A DNA stretch of 64,000 nucleotides from JBGLNJ01 sp034434835 (GTDB taxonomy: Bacteria > Chloroflexota > Anaerolineae > Fen-1058). The translations under genes were made by a program, and so were the position numbers. The DNA is taken from contig DAOTXX010000119.1 in NCBI GenBank assembly GCA_034434835.1, positions 1 to 64,000 on the forward strand, read 5' to 3'. This document shows, one piece after another, positions 16,481 through 25,214 of this stretch. The notes under the pieces are model-generated. The model was not told the origin of the DNA. It made no database searches and saw only the letters and a program-made list of their open reading frames with translations. Each line of letters starts with the position of its first letter. The stretch's first letter is position 1.

Positions 16481-17482
16481 ATGACATTCATGGATGATTT
16501 GAACACGTCACCTGAGCCCCGTGACATCTGGGTCGCTGCCGAGTTGGGGGTGGATGGCAAACCCTCCCCGCTCTCGCTCGAACTCGTCGGCGGCGCGCGG
16601 ATGATGGCTGATGGCTTGGGTTGCTACGTTTACGCAGTTGTGATGGGGGCGAGAGCGCAAGGGGCTGCGCCAGAATTGATCGCGGCGGGTGCGGATCGCG
16701 TTTACGTGGCCGAGGCCCCCCAGCTCGAAAGCCCCGGTGTGCGCTGCAAATTGCTGGGCGATCTGTTTGCGCCGCAGCCGCCCGAAGTCTTGCTGTTCGG
16801 CGCGACGCGCATGGCCGAGGACGTCGCTCCGCGGCTGGCGCAGCGATTCAACACGGGACTGCTCGCGCACTGCATCAGCCTGCAGATGGACGAGGTCGAG
16901 CGTGTGCTGATTGGCACACATTCGGTCTATGGCGGCGATTATTACCTGGTGACAGCAGCCACCCGCCGACCGATGATCGCGACGGTCGAGCCAGATACCT
17001 TTGGCCCGCCATATCTTGACTCGTATCGCCTGGGCGAGACCGAGACTGTGTCAGTGGATCTGTCTGGTTTCGAAGGCCGTGTGCGCGTGATCGGTCCGGT
17101 GGATTACACGCCGCTGCAAGTGCCACTGCGCAAAGCCCGGCGCATTGTCTCTGCGGGACGGCAGGCGGGTGATTTCGGGCGCGTCAAGCAATTGGCGGAT
17201 TTGTTGGGCGCGCACGTCGCCGGCGCGCGCGAAGCGCTGGACGAGGGTTGGATCACCGAAGATCAGGTCGTCGGCGCAATGGGCGAGAGTGTTCAGCCCG
17301 ATCTATACATGGCCGTCGGCATCCGTGGCGACACGTATCATGCGTTCGGCATCCGCGATGCCGGGTACATCGTCGCCATCCATCCGGACAAGGACGCCCC
17401 CATCCTCAAGATCGCTGATGCCGCTCTGGTGGGTGATCCCCCCAAGATTTTGAGTGAGCTGATCGCGGCGTTGGGCCAGTAG
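16481..17482 (+). CDS. etfA: Electron transfer flavoprotein alpha subunit
   Basis: This 333-residue protein has the N-terminal alpha/beta domain (DIWVAAELGVDGKPSPLSLELVGGAR) and the C-terminal FAD domain (SAGRQAGDFGRVKQLADLLGAHVAGAREALDEGW, VGIRGDTYHAFGIRDAGYIVAIHPDKDAPI). It pairs with the upstream EtfB and closes the beta-oxidation operon, which ends in a strong hairpin terminator. The FAD-domain motifs deviate slightly from the GRGV / GxSGxxxH canon but the fold is recognisable. Confidence 0.92.
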   Translation: MTFMDDLNTSPEPRDIWVAAELGVDGKPSPLSLELVGGARMMADGLGCYVYAVVMGARAQGAAPELIAAGADRVYVAEAPQLESPGVRCKLLGDLFAPQPPEVLLFGATRMAEDVAPRLAQRFNTGLLAHCISLQMDEVERVLIGTHSVYGGDYYLVTAATRRPMIATVEPDTFGPPYLDSYRLGETETVSVDLSGFEGRVRVIGPVDYTPLQVPLRKARRIVSAGRQAGDFGRVKQLADLLGAHVAGAREALDEGWITEDQVVGAMGESVQPDLYMAVGIRGDTYHAFGIRDAGYIVAIHPDKDAPILKIADAALVGDPPKILSELIAALGQ

Positions 17483-17514
17483 AGTCCAGCGCATGGCTCG
17501 GTGGTGAATAGGAA

Positions 17515-17550
17515 GCTTCGCTCCTGCATGCAGGAGCGAAGCCTTTTGTT
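17515..17550 (+). terminator. Strong intrinsic terminator of the beta-oxidation operon
   Basis: GCTTCGCTCCTGCA (17515-17528) and TGCAGGAGCGAAGC (17529-17542) form a perfect 14-bp palindrome, followed by CTTTTGTTTG. Confidence 0.88.
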
Positions 17551-17578
17551 TGGCAGTGCTGACGCTCTGAGGTACAAT
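17550..17578 (+). promoter_or_regulatory. Promoter of the NusG-like gene
   Basis: TTGGCA at 17550-17555 and TACAAT at 17573-17578 with a 17-base spacer follow the terminator immediately. Confidence 0.7.
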
Positions 17579-17599
17579 AGCCATCCTCGGAGACTGACG

Positions 17600-18130
17600 A
17601 TGAATCGAGTCCGCTGGTATACAGTGCAGACCAAACCACGCGCCGAGCATCAGGTGCGCGAGGCATTGGCTGGCAAGGGATTAACCGTCTACTTGCCTAT
17701 GGTGCGAGTGACCCGCGTCAATCCCCGCGCGCGGCCCGTCGTGCCGTTGTTCCCCTGTTATCTCTTTGTGCAAGCGGACCTGGAGCAAGTTGGTCGCTCG
17801 GCAATCAACTGGGCGCCGGGCGTGGTGCGGTTGGTGAGTTTCGGCAGCGAACCTGTGGCGGTGCCCGATGCGGTGATCGAGCACGTCAAACGACGATTGG
17901 CCGAAGTGGAAAAAAGCGGTGAATTTGGATTGGGGCCGTTCCGGCATGGGGACCACGTGCGCATCACCACTGGCCCTTTTCGTGATCTCGATGCCGTGTT
18001 CGACCAAAAACTGACAGCCAAGGGACGAGCGCGAGTACTGGTCGAATTCCTTGGCCGTCTGACGGCTACTGAGGTAGATCTGGACGCGCTAGAAAAGCTG
18101 GATCAGCGCGGTCGGGCGCATCAACCCTGA
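17600..18130 (+). CDS. NusG-paralogue antitermination factor, RfaH/LoaP type
   Basis: The 176-residue protein has an NGN domain (RWYTVQTKPRAEHQVREAL, CYLFVQADL, APGVVRLVSFG) followed by a KOW domain (FRHGDHVRITTGPFRDLDAVFDQ). The PRARPVVPLFPCYLFV segment is typical of specialised NusG paralogues (RfaH, LoaP, UpxY) that modify RNA polymerase for transcription of long polysaccharide operons. It has its own promoter and lies convergent to, and overlaps by 10 bases, the end of the polysaccharide operon. It is too divergent for the essential NusG, which normally sits near secE/rplK. Start by the SD-like CGGAG. Confidence 0.85.
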   Translation: MNRVRWYTVQTKPRAEHQVREALAGKGLTVYLPMVRVTRVNPRARPVVPLFPCYLFVQADLEQVGRSAINWAPGVVRLVSFGSEPVAVPDAVIEHVKRRLAEVEKSGEFGLGPFRHGDHVRITTGPFRDLDAVFDQKLTAKGRARVLVEFLGRLTATEVDLDALEKLDQRGRAHQP

Positions 18131-19842
18131 GTGCTATCGGCTGCGGCCTCTGTCTTGCTCCAATCTTCTGCCGGTTCTTCCGGTAGGGCAGGAGCCCTTT
18201 CCCTTTCGCCCGCCGAGTGGCCGTTTCGTCCAAACAGCCGGACGAACCAGCCGCTGGACGAACGTCGCCTCCGACGTTGGCCGTCCTCAGAAACATAGTA
18301 ATAGTAGTAGTCATACCCTGTCCCTGCGGACGAAAGCCGATTCAACGCAACACCCAGCAAGCGTGCTCCCACTCCCATTAAGGCGTCTTTGGATCGCTGA
18401 GCTGCTCCACGCCGTGTGCGCCCGGCGTCCACGATGAGCAGGGTGCCATCCAGACGAGAGGCAAGGATGCTCGCATCGGAAACGGCCAGGACGGGTGGAG
18501 TGTCAAAGATCAGGATGTCGGCGCGCTGTTCGAGCAGTTCGATCAAATCTCCCATGCGCTTTGAGCCGAGCAGTTCTGAAGGGCTGTCGGGCGTTGGCCC
18601 TGACGTGACAACGCTCAGGTTCGGTACTGAGACAGCCTGCAAGACATCGGCCGCGCTGACGTCTTCATGTTCCAATACCGTGGATAACCCGACCGTGTTT
18701 TCCAACTGAAAGATGTCGTGCTGAATTGGGCGGCGCATGTCGGCGTCAATCAAGACCACGCGCGAACCCGACTGAGCCATCGCTGCGGCCAGGTTGGCGA
18801 CTGTCACGCTCTTACCTTCCAGGGGACTGGCGCTCGTGACCATCAGGGTGCGGAGTGAGTGGTCGCCCATGCTGTGCTGCAAGTTGGCGCGCAGCATGCG
18901 ATACGCTTCGGCGATGGGCGAGCGTGGGTAAGAGGCCACGATCAATTTGCTGGGGTAGTCGTCGCCTTCGATGCGGGCGATGCTGCCGAGCGTTTTGAGA
19001 TCAAGGGCATGGCGCACATCGTCAGAGGTCCTGATGGTGTCATCAATATAGTCCAGCAGAAAGGCTGCGCTGCTAGCCAGCGCCAGACCGATCGCCATGG
19101 CCAGCAGCACGTTGTAGGCCGTGCGCGGCCCGATCGGCGTGGAGGGGACCTGGGCCAGCTCGACAACGCTTAACGTGTTGGGCGCGCCGCGCTGGAGCGA
19201 CAGGCCCAACTGGGCATAGGTGGATTGCCAACTGGCAATCTGGTTTTGAAGCGCGGCCTGACGGCTGCGCGCATCCTGGATTTGACGCGCGCTGGTGGCC
19301 TTGGCGATCACGTCGTCTAACTGGCTGACTTCTTGACGCGCTTTGGTGATGTTGGCTTTGATTTCTTCCATCTGGCTGACGATGAATTGTCGATCGCTGT
19401 CTTTTTGCGCTTCGGCGCCCGCCGGGCTTTGCCGGATCAATTGCTGGGCGATCTCGTCTACCAGCACCTTGGCCCGCAGTGGGTCGGTGTCTTGCACCGA
19501 GATCTCGAGCAACTGAGAGCCTGGGATCGCGCGCGCGATGACCATGCTTTTGAGCGCGGTCCACTCCCAGGGGAGACCCAGCGCGTCCAGCGTGGATTTG
19601 AGCACCCGCTCGCGTTGAGCCAGATCCGCATAGATTTGGGCGAGCGTCTGGCCGGTATAAAAGTCGGATGTGCTGGGGTTGGGGCTTTGGAGGGCCTGGC
19701 CCACCATCAGGGTCGTATGAGCCAGATAAGTCTTGGGCATCGAGCGAGTGCCGAGGTAGCTGGAAACTGCCGCCACTGCCACGCTGACGACGATCAGCCA
19801 CCACCACTTGAACAAGGTTGAGAAAATCTGCCTTAGTTCCAT
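18121..19842 (-). CDS. Polysaccharide chain-length determinant / tyrosine autokinase (BY-kinase)
   Basis: The 573-residue protein has a Wzz domain with one membrane segment near residues 13-31 and a second at about 242-263, separated by a long periplasmic coiled-coil region. The cytoplasmic BY-kinase domain follows, with Walker A at 338-345 (SPLEGKS), Walker A' in VVLIDADMRRP and Walker B in ILIFDTPPV. A Tyr cluster (YDYYYYYV) and an Arg run lie in the C-terminal tail; the Tyr cluster is the expected autophosphorylation site. It controls exopolysaccharide polymerisation with the initiating transferase encoded upstream. I chose MELRQIF as start; an upstream 33-codon extension lacks support. 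Confidence 0.92.
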   Translation of the reverse strand: MELRQIFSTLFKWWWLIVVSVAVAAVSSYLGTRSMPKTYLAHTTLMVGQALQSPNPSTSDFYTGQTLAQIYADLAQRERVLKSTLDALGLPWEWTALKSMVIARAIPGSQLLEISVQDTDPLRAKVLVDEIAQQLIRQSPAGAEAQKDSDRQFIVSQMEEIKANITKARQEVSQLDDVIAKATSARQIQDARSRQAALQNQIASWQSTYAQLGLSLQRGAPNTLSVVELAQVPSTPIGPRTAYNVLLAMAIGLALASSAAFLLDYIDDTIRTSDDVRHALDLKTLGSIARIEGDDYPSKLIVASYPRSPIAEAYRMLRANLQHSMGDHSLRTLMVTSASPLEGKSVTVANLAAAMAQSGSRVVLIDADMRRPIQHDIFQLENTVGLSTVLEHEDVSAADVLQAVSVPNLSVVTSGPTPDSPSELLGSKRMGDLIELLEQRADILIFDTPPVLAVSDASILASRLDGTLLIVDAGRTRRGAAQRSKDALMGVGARLLGVALNRLSSAGTGYDYYYYYVSEDGQRRRRRSSSGWFVRLFGRNGHSAGERERAPALPEEPAEDWSKTEAAADSTQG

Positions 19843-20044
19843 ATGGCCCTGCGTTCTAGTGCTCGAATCTGCTGTCCTGGCGCGGAAAAAGAAACAACCC
19901 TCCGCGACACCGAGAGCGCATTGACTAGCCAGACATCCCAACAGACTCGTCGGCGGTGGAGGGCATCAACACAGGCTGGGGGGATAGCCTGGAAGCGCTC
20001 GCTAGTCTAATAGTAACACACTCGGGCTAAAGTTTCAACTGCTT

Positions 20045-20965
20045 TCACATGTTTTGCTTGAACCACTCCAGTGTGCGCGCCACGCCTTCTTCGAAGGGTA
20101 CCTGGGGCTTCCAGCCCAGTTCGCGGGCGGCCTTGCTGCAATCAAAATAGAACAGGCGAACGTCCCCCACGCGCTTAGGCCCAGATTGAGCCTCGATGTG
20201 GATGCCCGTCATCTTGACGAGCAGCCGGTAGATCGCATTCACCGAGATCGGCTGGCCGGAGCCGATGTTGTAAGCTTGATCGTCGCCTTGATCCATGGCC
20301 AGCACGTTGGCCTGCACTGCATCGTCCACGTACAGGTAATCCTTGGCCTGTTCGCCATCCCAATGGATGATCGGCGGCAGCCCCTGCAACAGCCGCTTGG
20401 CAAACACGGTGATGACGTGCTCGCTGGAAATCGTATCGCGCGATCCAAAGATGTTGGCGTAGCGCAGGGCGGTGTAGCGAACGCCCAGGTTGGTCGCAAA
20501 GTAACGCAAATACCACTCACTGGCCGCCTTGGTGATCCCGTATGGGCTTTCGGGCGCAAAGGGCTGGTCCTCGGTGATCGGTAATCGCTGAGAGTTGCCG
20601 TAGACGGTGCCCCCCGACGAAGCAAAGATGATCTTGCGCACGCCAGCCTTGGCCGCTGCCGTTAACAGGTTCAGCAGGCCCAGGATATTGACCTGAGCAT
20701 CGTATTCGGGCTGCTCGGTCGAAACGCGCACCATCGTCTGCGCGGCGTGATGGTTGATGACTTGAGGCCGCTCGGTCTCGATCAGCCGGGCCAGGTCGGG
20801 GGAACGAACATCCATCTCATAGAAGCGAGCAGCGGGATGGACGTTCTCCCGGTAGCCGGTGGCGAGATTGTCCACGACCAGGACTTGGTGCCCCAGCGAG
20901 ATAAGCCGGTCAACAATGTGTGAAGCGATAAAACCCGCTCCACCGGTGACCAATATCTTGGACAT
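20045..20965 (-). CDS. NAD-dependent sugar epimerase/dehydratase (UDP-glucose 4-epimerase-like)
   Basis: This 306-residue extended SDR has the GGAGFIASH nucleotide-binding motif at the N-terminus, the catalytic Ser in FASSGGTVYG and the YxxxK pair in SPYGITKAASEWYL. It is of the GalE/WbpP-type subgroup that interconverts UDP-hexoses for polysaccharide assembly. It lies in the exopolysaccharide operon upstream of the tyrosine autokinase and 131 bp downstream of the phosphatase gene. The exact sugar is not determinable by eye. Confidence 0.9.
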   Translation of the reverse strand: MSKILVTGGAGFIASHIVDRLISLGHQVLVVDNLATGYRENVHPAARFYEMDVRSPDLARLIETERPQVINHHAAQTMVRVSTEQPEYDAQVNILGLLNLLTAAAKAGVRKIIFASSGGTVYGNSQRLPITEDQPFAPESPYGITKAASEWYLRYFATNLGVRYTALRYANIFGSRDTISSEHVITVFAKRLLQGLPPIIHWDGEQAKDYLYVDDAVQANVLAMDQGDDQAYNIGSGQPISVNAIYRLLVKMTGIHIEAQSGPKRVGDVRLFYFDCSKAARELGWKPQVPFEEGVARTLEWFKQNM

Positions 20966-21096
20966 ATTATGTGCTTCTCCCAAGACGTTGCCTTGCGCAG
21001 CTGAATTTCATCAAAAGCAAGGGCGGCACACTTTGCGCTATGCCGCCCACAGACGCTATCGCGTGAGTCCGCGACGGGTACCGAAAGCGAACCCGG

Positions 21097-21741
21097 TCAA
21101 CTCATCGCCCAGGCTGCCAGGCCCGGCGTAGTCGCCATCCGCGAACCGAGCCCTGGCACTTGATCGCCGGCCAGATAGAACTCGGTCATCCAGCCCGGGC
21201 CGAGGATCCAGTTGACCGCATCGGCCAGGTCATCCGCCAAATAGTATCCCATCACCTGAGCCTGGCGCAACCGGGCCATCTGGCCAGTGCCGCGCCCGGT
21301 CTTGACGAGCACCGGGCGGCAACTGGCTGCCTTGGCGGCCATCACGTCACTTTCCGCATCGCCCACGAAAAAGCTGCGCGCCAGATCGAGCTTCATTTCC
21401 TCGGCAGCCTTGAGCAGCAGGCCAGGCTGGGGCTTGCGGCAATTGCAATTTTCCTCCGGTCGGTGAGGGCAGTAAAACACCCGGTCAATGCGTCCGCCGA
21501 CGTTTTTCACTATGTTGACCATGTGCGCGTTGATCTCGTCAATCGCCTGCCGACTGACCAGGCCGCGTCCCACGACGGCCTGATTGCTGATCACGACGAC
21601 GGGCCATTCCAATTGAGCCAGACGCCGCAGGGCGGTCAGCACGCCGGGCAGGAAATCGAACTCGGCCCACGACTTGACGTGATCGGGTCGGTTGCGGTTG
21701 ATGACACCATCGCGGTCGAGAAAGATAGCAGGTCGTTTCAT
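21097..21741 (-). CDS. HAD phosphatase, D-glycero-manno-heptose 1,7-bisphosphate phosphatase (GmhB-like)
   Basis: The 214-residue protein starts MKRPAIFLDRDGVINRNRPD, with the HAD nucleophile DxD. It has the GmhB-type zinc loop (CPHRPEENCNCRKPQPG) and the C-terminal motif FFVGDAESDVMAAKAA. Its ATG overlaps the stop codon of the guanylyltransferase gene (ATGA), so the two are translationally coupled. Together they suggest synthesis of an activated heptose for the surface polysaccharide. The last 40 residues extend beyond the usual GmhB core and are hydrophobic/glycine-rich. Confidence 0.88.
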   Translation of the reverse strand: MKRPAIFLDRDGVINRNRPDHVKSWAEFDFLPGVLTALRRLAQLEWPVVVISNQAVVGRGLVSRQAIDEINAHMVNIVKNVGGRIDRVFYCPHRPEENCNCRKPQPGLLLKAAEEMKLDLARSFFVGDAESDVMAAKAASCRPVLVKTGRGTGQMARLRQAQVMGYYLADDLADAVNWILGPGWMTEFYLAGDQVPGLGSRMATTPGLAAWAMS

Positions 21742-22490
21742 TTTTGCCAGGTCCATTCGCGTTGCGCTTGGGCGTACTTGTCCAGCGTGCCAATGTCCAG
21801 CAGGTAGGTGCCCTGCGGAATCACCCAACCATACATCGAAACACCCGCGCGCAGCAATTGCGGGAAGAGATGTAATCCAAAATCGTAAAATGTGTTGGGC
21901 GGGATCAGTTGCACGACGTCTGGCTCAATGACCAGTACGCCGGCGTTTGCCAGATCGGTGAACACCTGACCTGGCCCGGGTTTTTCCACAAAGCGGGTCA
22001 CCCGGCCGTTGATGTCCAGGCCGACCAGCCCAACTTCAGTGGGGTTCGGCACATGATACAGGCTCATCGTCACCCCAGTCAAAGAATCGCCGAGTCGTTT
22101 TTGCCGGTGGAAGGCCAGCAGGGCGGAGAGATCCAGATCTGTCAGGACATCGCCATACATCACGACCAAGGGGCCACCATTGACGAACCCGTTCAGCTTG
22201 CGCGCCGCCCCTGCCGTCCCCAAGATTGGGTCCTCATACGAGTAAACAATCCGCATGCCCATTCTCGAGCCATCACCAAAGTGATGGGTGATTACCTCTG
22301 GGTGGTGATGCAGGTTGATCGCAATCTCCCGGATGCCATGCTGACGCAACCACTCGACAATGTGCTCCAAAAGGGGCTTGCCGTTGATGGGCAGCATTGG
22401 CTTGGGCCGATCGAGTGTTAAAGGTCGCAAGCGGGTGCCTTCACCGGCGGCCAGGACGAGTGCCTTGGGGGGATGTGTGTGTGTCATCAT
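21738..22490 (-). CDS. Sugar-phosphate nucleotidyltransferase (heptose-1-P guanylyltransferase or mannose-1-P type)
   Basis: The 250-residue protein opens with the nucleotide-binding signature ALVLAAGEGTRLRPLTLDRPKPMLPINGKPLL, followed by VVMYGDVLTDLDL (metal-binding Asp) and GRVTRFVEKPGPGQ. No left-handed beta-helix tail is present. Coupling with a GmhB-like phosphatase makes the HddC role (GDP-D-glycero-D-manno-heptose) plausible, though a mannose- or glucose-1-phosphate substrate is possible. It lies 12 bp downstream of the initiating transferase gene. Confidence 0.88.
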   Translation of the reverse strand: MMTHTHPPKALVLAAGEGTRLRPLTLDRPKPMLPINGKPLLEHIVEWLRQHGIREIAINLHHHPEVITHHFGDGSRMGMRIVYSYEDPILGTAGAARKLNGFVNGGPLVVMYGDVLTDLDLSALLAFHRQKRLGDSLTGVTMSLYHVPNPTEVGLVGLDINGRVTRFVEKPGPGQVFTDLANAGVLVIEPDVVQLIPPNTFYDFGLHLFPQLLRAGVSMYGWVIPQGTYLLDIGTLDKYAQAQREWTWQK

Positions 22491-22502
22491 CTTTGTCTTG
22501 CC

Positions 22503-24050
22503 TCAGCGGTATCGTTCGTTGGTGTTGTCTTGCCTCAGCCTGGACAGCGCCAAATGAGCCTGGGCAGAAGGGTTGTGCGCCGCTGACGCTGAGACAGCAT
22601 GTCCGACTGGTTTGGTCGCTACCACTCGACGTGCCAAACCACGAGACGTAAACAGATACAGCATCGTTTGAGCGAGGATGTGCAAGTCCATCCAGATCGT
22701 CCAATTGCGAATGTAATACAGTTCGTCCTGTGTGTCGTCCTTCAGATCGCAGGAGCCACTCGTCGTCCAAGGGCCGACCAAGCCAGGCTTCACAGTTTGC
22801 AGATTACGCGCGTCATAGCTGTCGGTCTTTTCATCCACGACACGAGGGCGCGGGCCTACCAGGCTCATCTGGCCGGCCAAAACATTGAGCAGTTGCGGCA
22901 ACTTGTCCAGGCTACTGCGATACAGCGCTCGCTCAAGCCAGGGGATACTGCCTCGCGTTGCCAAGCGGTTGGACATTGTTCCCATCCGCGTATAGAACTT
23001 GAACATCTCAAACACAGCGCCGAATTGGCCGAGGGTTGGATAACGCGCCAACAGGGGCTTGTCGGGCCGCGTGAGCTTGAGCATGAGCGCGATGACCCCC
23101 ATGAGCGGAGCGGCCAGGATAAAGAGTGGCACTCCTAGTCCATAATCCAGCAGCATCTTGAGGATCGCGTCTGGACCTACGATGCGGGCTTCGTTGATCG
23201 TGAGCAGTGGGACAAAAGCCTTGTTCGTCACATCCACGCTTGTCGTCAGCAGTTCGTAAAAGCCGGGCGAGAGACGAAGCGTATAGCCATTAGGCGTGCT
23301 GGCATGCGCGATCATCTCCTCAAAGGTTTCCCACGCGACAGCATTCGGCACGACGACGACTTCGTGCGCCCCGGTTTTGCGCACCAGCTCGGGCAGGGCG
23401 GTTGGCCGACCGATTACCTTGAGACCATTGACGATCGGCGTCCCCACAGGCTTGAAGTCATCCACAAAGCCAACTACTTGCATTCCCGATGTTGGCGACA
23501 AAGACCACTGACGGGCAATCGCGATGCCCTGCTCGCTGACGCCCACAATCAGCACCCGCGCCGTCAACTGGCCGCGCTGTCGCAGCATGTAGACAGCGCG
23601 CCGCACGATGAATCGCTCGAGCACAAGCAGAACGCTTGACAGTCCCCACGAGAGCATCAGCCATCCGCGCGAGACCATGACCAGGTCGCGCGACATGAAG
23701 GATAGCACGAGGATCCCCATCACACCCGTTGTGCAGGCCCGCAAAGCGCGCTGGTATTCTGTGAAGCCTCCCAGCAGCGTATCTCGACGATAAAGCCCGG
23801 TCAGCGCGAACAGGACGAGCCAAACCGGCACGCTGAACCCCGCGAGCATCTGATAGGTGACCTCGTTATACTCGCTGGCATAGGTCAACCAGCCGCTTGT
23901 GATGCGGATCGTGTAAGCCAGAGTCAAGCTGCCCCAAACCACCAGCGCATCCAGGCTTAGCAGGATGATGATCAGGGTGGTCCATTGGAGATCATAATTG
24001 GAAGTGCGGTGATGGTGTGGCTCACTTGCCGGGCGGCTCTTGGAAAACAC
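22503..24050 (-). CDS. Undecaprenyl-phosphate sugar phosphotransferase (exopolysaccharide initiation)
   Basis: I chose a GTG start with GAGGAG 6 bases upstream, giving 515 residues. The N-terminal half has four predicted membrane helices and a CoA-binding-like Rossmann domain (RVLIVGVSEQGIAIA). The C-terminal bacterial sugar transferase domain has a re-entrant hydrophobic segment, then MFKFYTRM, SLDKLPQLLNVLAGQMSLVGPRPRV and VKPGLVGPWTTSG. It transfers a hexose-1-phosphate to undecaprenyl phosphate at the membrane to start the repeat unit. It is first in the minus-strand operon. A longer frame with two earlier ATGs exists but has poor ribosome sites. Confidence 0.92.
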   Translation of the reverse strand: MFSKSRPASEPHHHRTSNYDLQWTTLIIILLSLDALVVWGSLTLAYTIRITSGWLTYASEYNEVTYQMLAGFSVPVWLVLFALTGLYRRDTLLGGFTEYQRALRACTTGVMGILVLSFMSRDLVMVSRGWLMLSWGLSSVLLVLERFIVRRAVYMLRQRGQLTARVLIVGVSEQGIAIARQWSLSPTSGMQVVGFVDDFKPVGTPIVNGLKVIGRPTALPELVRKTGAHEVVVVPNAVAWETFEEMIAHASTPNGYTLRLSPGFYELLTTSVDVTNKAFVPLLTINEARIVGPDAILKMLLDYGLGVPLFILAAPLMGVIALMLKLTRPDKPLLARYPTLGQFGAVFEMFKFYTRMGTMSNRLATRGSIPWLERALYRSSLDKLPQLLNVLAGQMSLVGPRPRVVDEKTDSYDARNLQTVKPGLVGPWTTSGSCDLKDDTQDELYYIRNWTIWMDLHILAQTMLYLFTSRGLARRVVATKPVGHAVSASAAHNPSAQAHLALSRLRQDNTNERYR

Positions 24051-24252
24051 CAATCTCTCCTCGCAACGATGAAGCCAATGTGTATCATGATCTTGGCAAA
24101 TCATGCCCATCATAGGAGAACTATGTAACCAGGGCGTAACAGGCGTGATCGCTTTATAACAAAGATGTAACAGCAAATTCTGCAGCGACGGTGGATGGTT
24201 AGATTCGTGTAAAGTCCATCCTGGCCTTACCGATGCCTAACCTTTGGCGCGC

Positions 24253-24281
24253 TTGACAGTGTGCTGTATTTTGTGTTATCC
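24253..24281 (+). promoter_or_regulatory. Promoter of the MBL-fold hydrolase gene
   Basis: TTGACA at 24253-24258 and TTATCC at 24276-24281 are spaced by 17 bases, about 40 bases before the start codon. Confidence 0.65.
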
Positions 24282-24319
24282 TGCATCCAGTTTTCCCATC
24301 TGATCAGTGAGGTGAACGA

Positions 24320-25177
24320 ATGCAACGCGAGCGCATTTCGGATGACATCTTTGTCTTTACTAGCGGAATGTACGCCCAGGTGACGGCGGGCGCCGTGTTG
24401 ACTTCGGAGGGTGCGGTCATCATTGATACCTTGCCCTTTCCTAGCGAGACACGGCAGATTATCGAGTTTGTTTCCCGGCGAAGCCCTAACGGCATCCGCT
24501 ACGTCATTCTGACACACCATCATGCAGACCACACCTACGGGGCATGTCTCTTTCGTAGTGCCGAGTTTGTCTCACATGCGCTTTGCCGTGAGTGGCTTCT
24601 TCAGCGGGGCCAGGCCGGGCTGGAAGCCTCACGCGCGCAAACCCCCGAGCTGGCTGAGGTGCAGCTTTGCATTCCAGATGTAGTGTTCGAGGACGGCGAC
24701 ATGACCCTCCGGATGGGCACCAAGACCTTGCAACTACTACATTCGCCGGGCCATACGCTGGATTCGATTGTGGTGTATGTGAAAGAGGACAAGATCCTGT
24801 TTGCGGCGGACACGGTCATGCCCGCGCCTTACATCGTGGACGGCGATCCGCAGGCTTTTATTGATTCGTTGCGAATGATCCGCGCGCTTAGCCTGGAAAA
24901 TGTTGTCCAGGGGCATGGCGAGGTCGTGTTGCGCGGTGAGATCAATGAGACGCTGGATAGCAGCGTGCGTTACCTGGAAACTATCCAGGGCAAAGTCGCC
25001 AAAGCGGTCGCGGCCAAAAAGCCGCGCGAAGCCATGCGAGAGATCAGCATTGAATCGTGCGGCAAGAGCCGCATCCCGCTCAATGGGCTAGTCCAGCAAC
25101 TTCATGCGGCCAATCTGCTTGCGTTGTATGATCGAATGGCTGGTGGTGATAAGCTTCGCAAACCCTCGCGCAAGTGA
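24320..25177 (+). CDS. MBL-fold metallo-hydrolase
   Basis: This 285-residue protein has the metallo-beta-lactamase fold with the two-metal motif THHHADH (near residue 66), the third His in SPGHTLDS, the bridging Asp in FAADTVMP and the last His in VQGHGEVV. No signal peptide is seen. The class includes glyoxalase II-like thioesterases, lactonases and RNases; nothing in the sequence narrows the substrate. It is monocistronic, with its own promoter, and the next transcription unit has a separate promoter. Confidence 0.88.
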   Translation: MQRERISDDIFVFTSGMYAQVTAGAVLTSEGAVIIDTLPFPSETRQIIEFVSRRSPNGIRYVILTHHHADHTYGACLFRSAEFVSHALCREWLLQRGQAGLEASRAQTPELAEVQLCIPDVVFEDGDMTLRMGTKTLQLLHSPGHTLDSIVVYVKEDKILFAADTVMPAPYIVDGDPQAFIDSLRMIRALSLENVVQGHGEVVLRGEINETLDSSVRYLETIQGKVAKAVAAKKPREAMREISIESCGKSRIPLNGLVQQLHAANLLALYDRMAGGDKLRKPSRK

Positions 25178-25180
25178 CGG

Positions 25181-25209
25181 TTGACAAGCCTGTTCCCCTG
25201 TGGCATAAT
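25181..25209 (+). promoter_or_regulatory. Promoter of the T-box leader
   Basis: TTGACA at 25181-25186 and CATAAT at 25204-25209 with a 17-base spacer start the leader transcript upstream of the AlaX-type gene. Confidence 0.8.
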
Positions 25210-25214
25210 CTTGC

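Noticed and set aside
15196..16560. 454-codon open frame on the minus strand
   Set aside because: It is antisense to the second acyl-CoA dehydrogenase and etfB, both clearly coding on the plus strand.
17501..17599. Upstream extension of the NusG-like frame
   Set aside because: The extension runs through the terminator hairpin and the promoter; the ATG at 17600 has a proper ribosome site.
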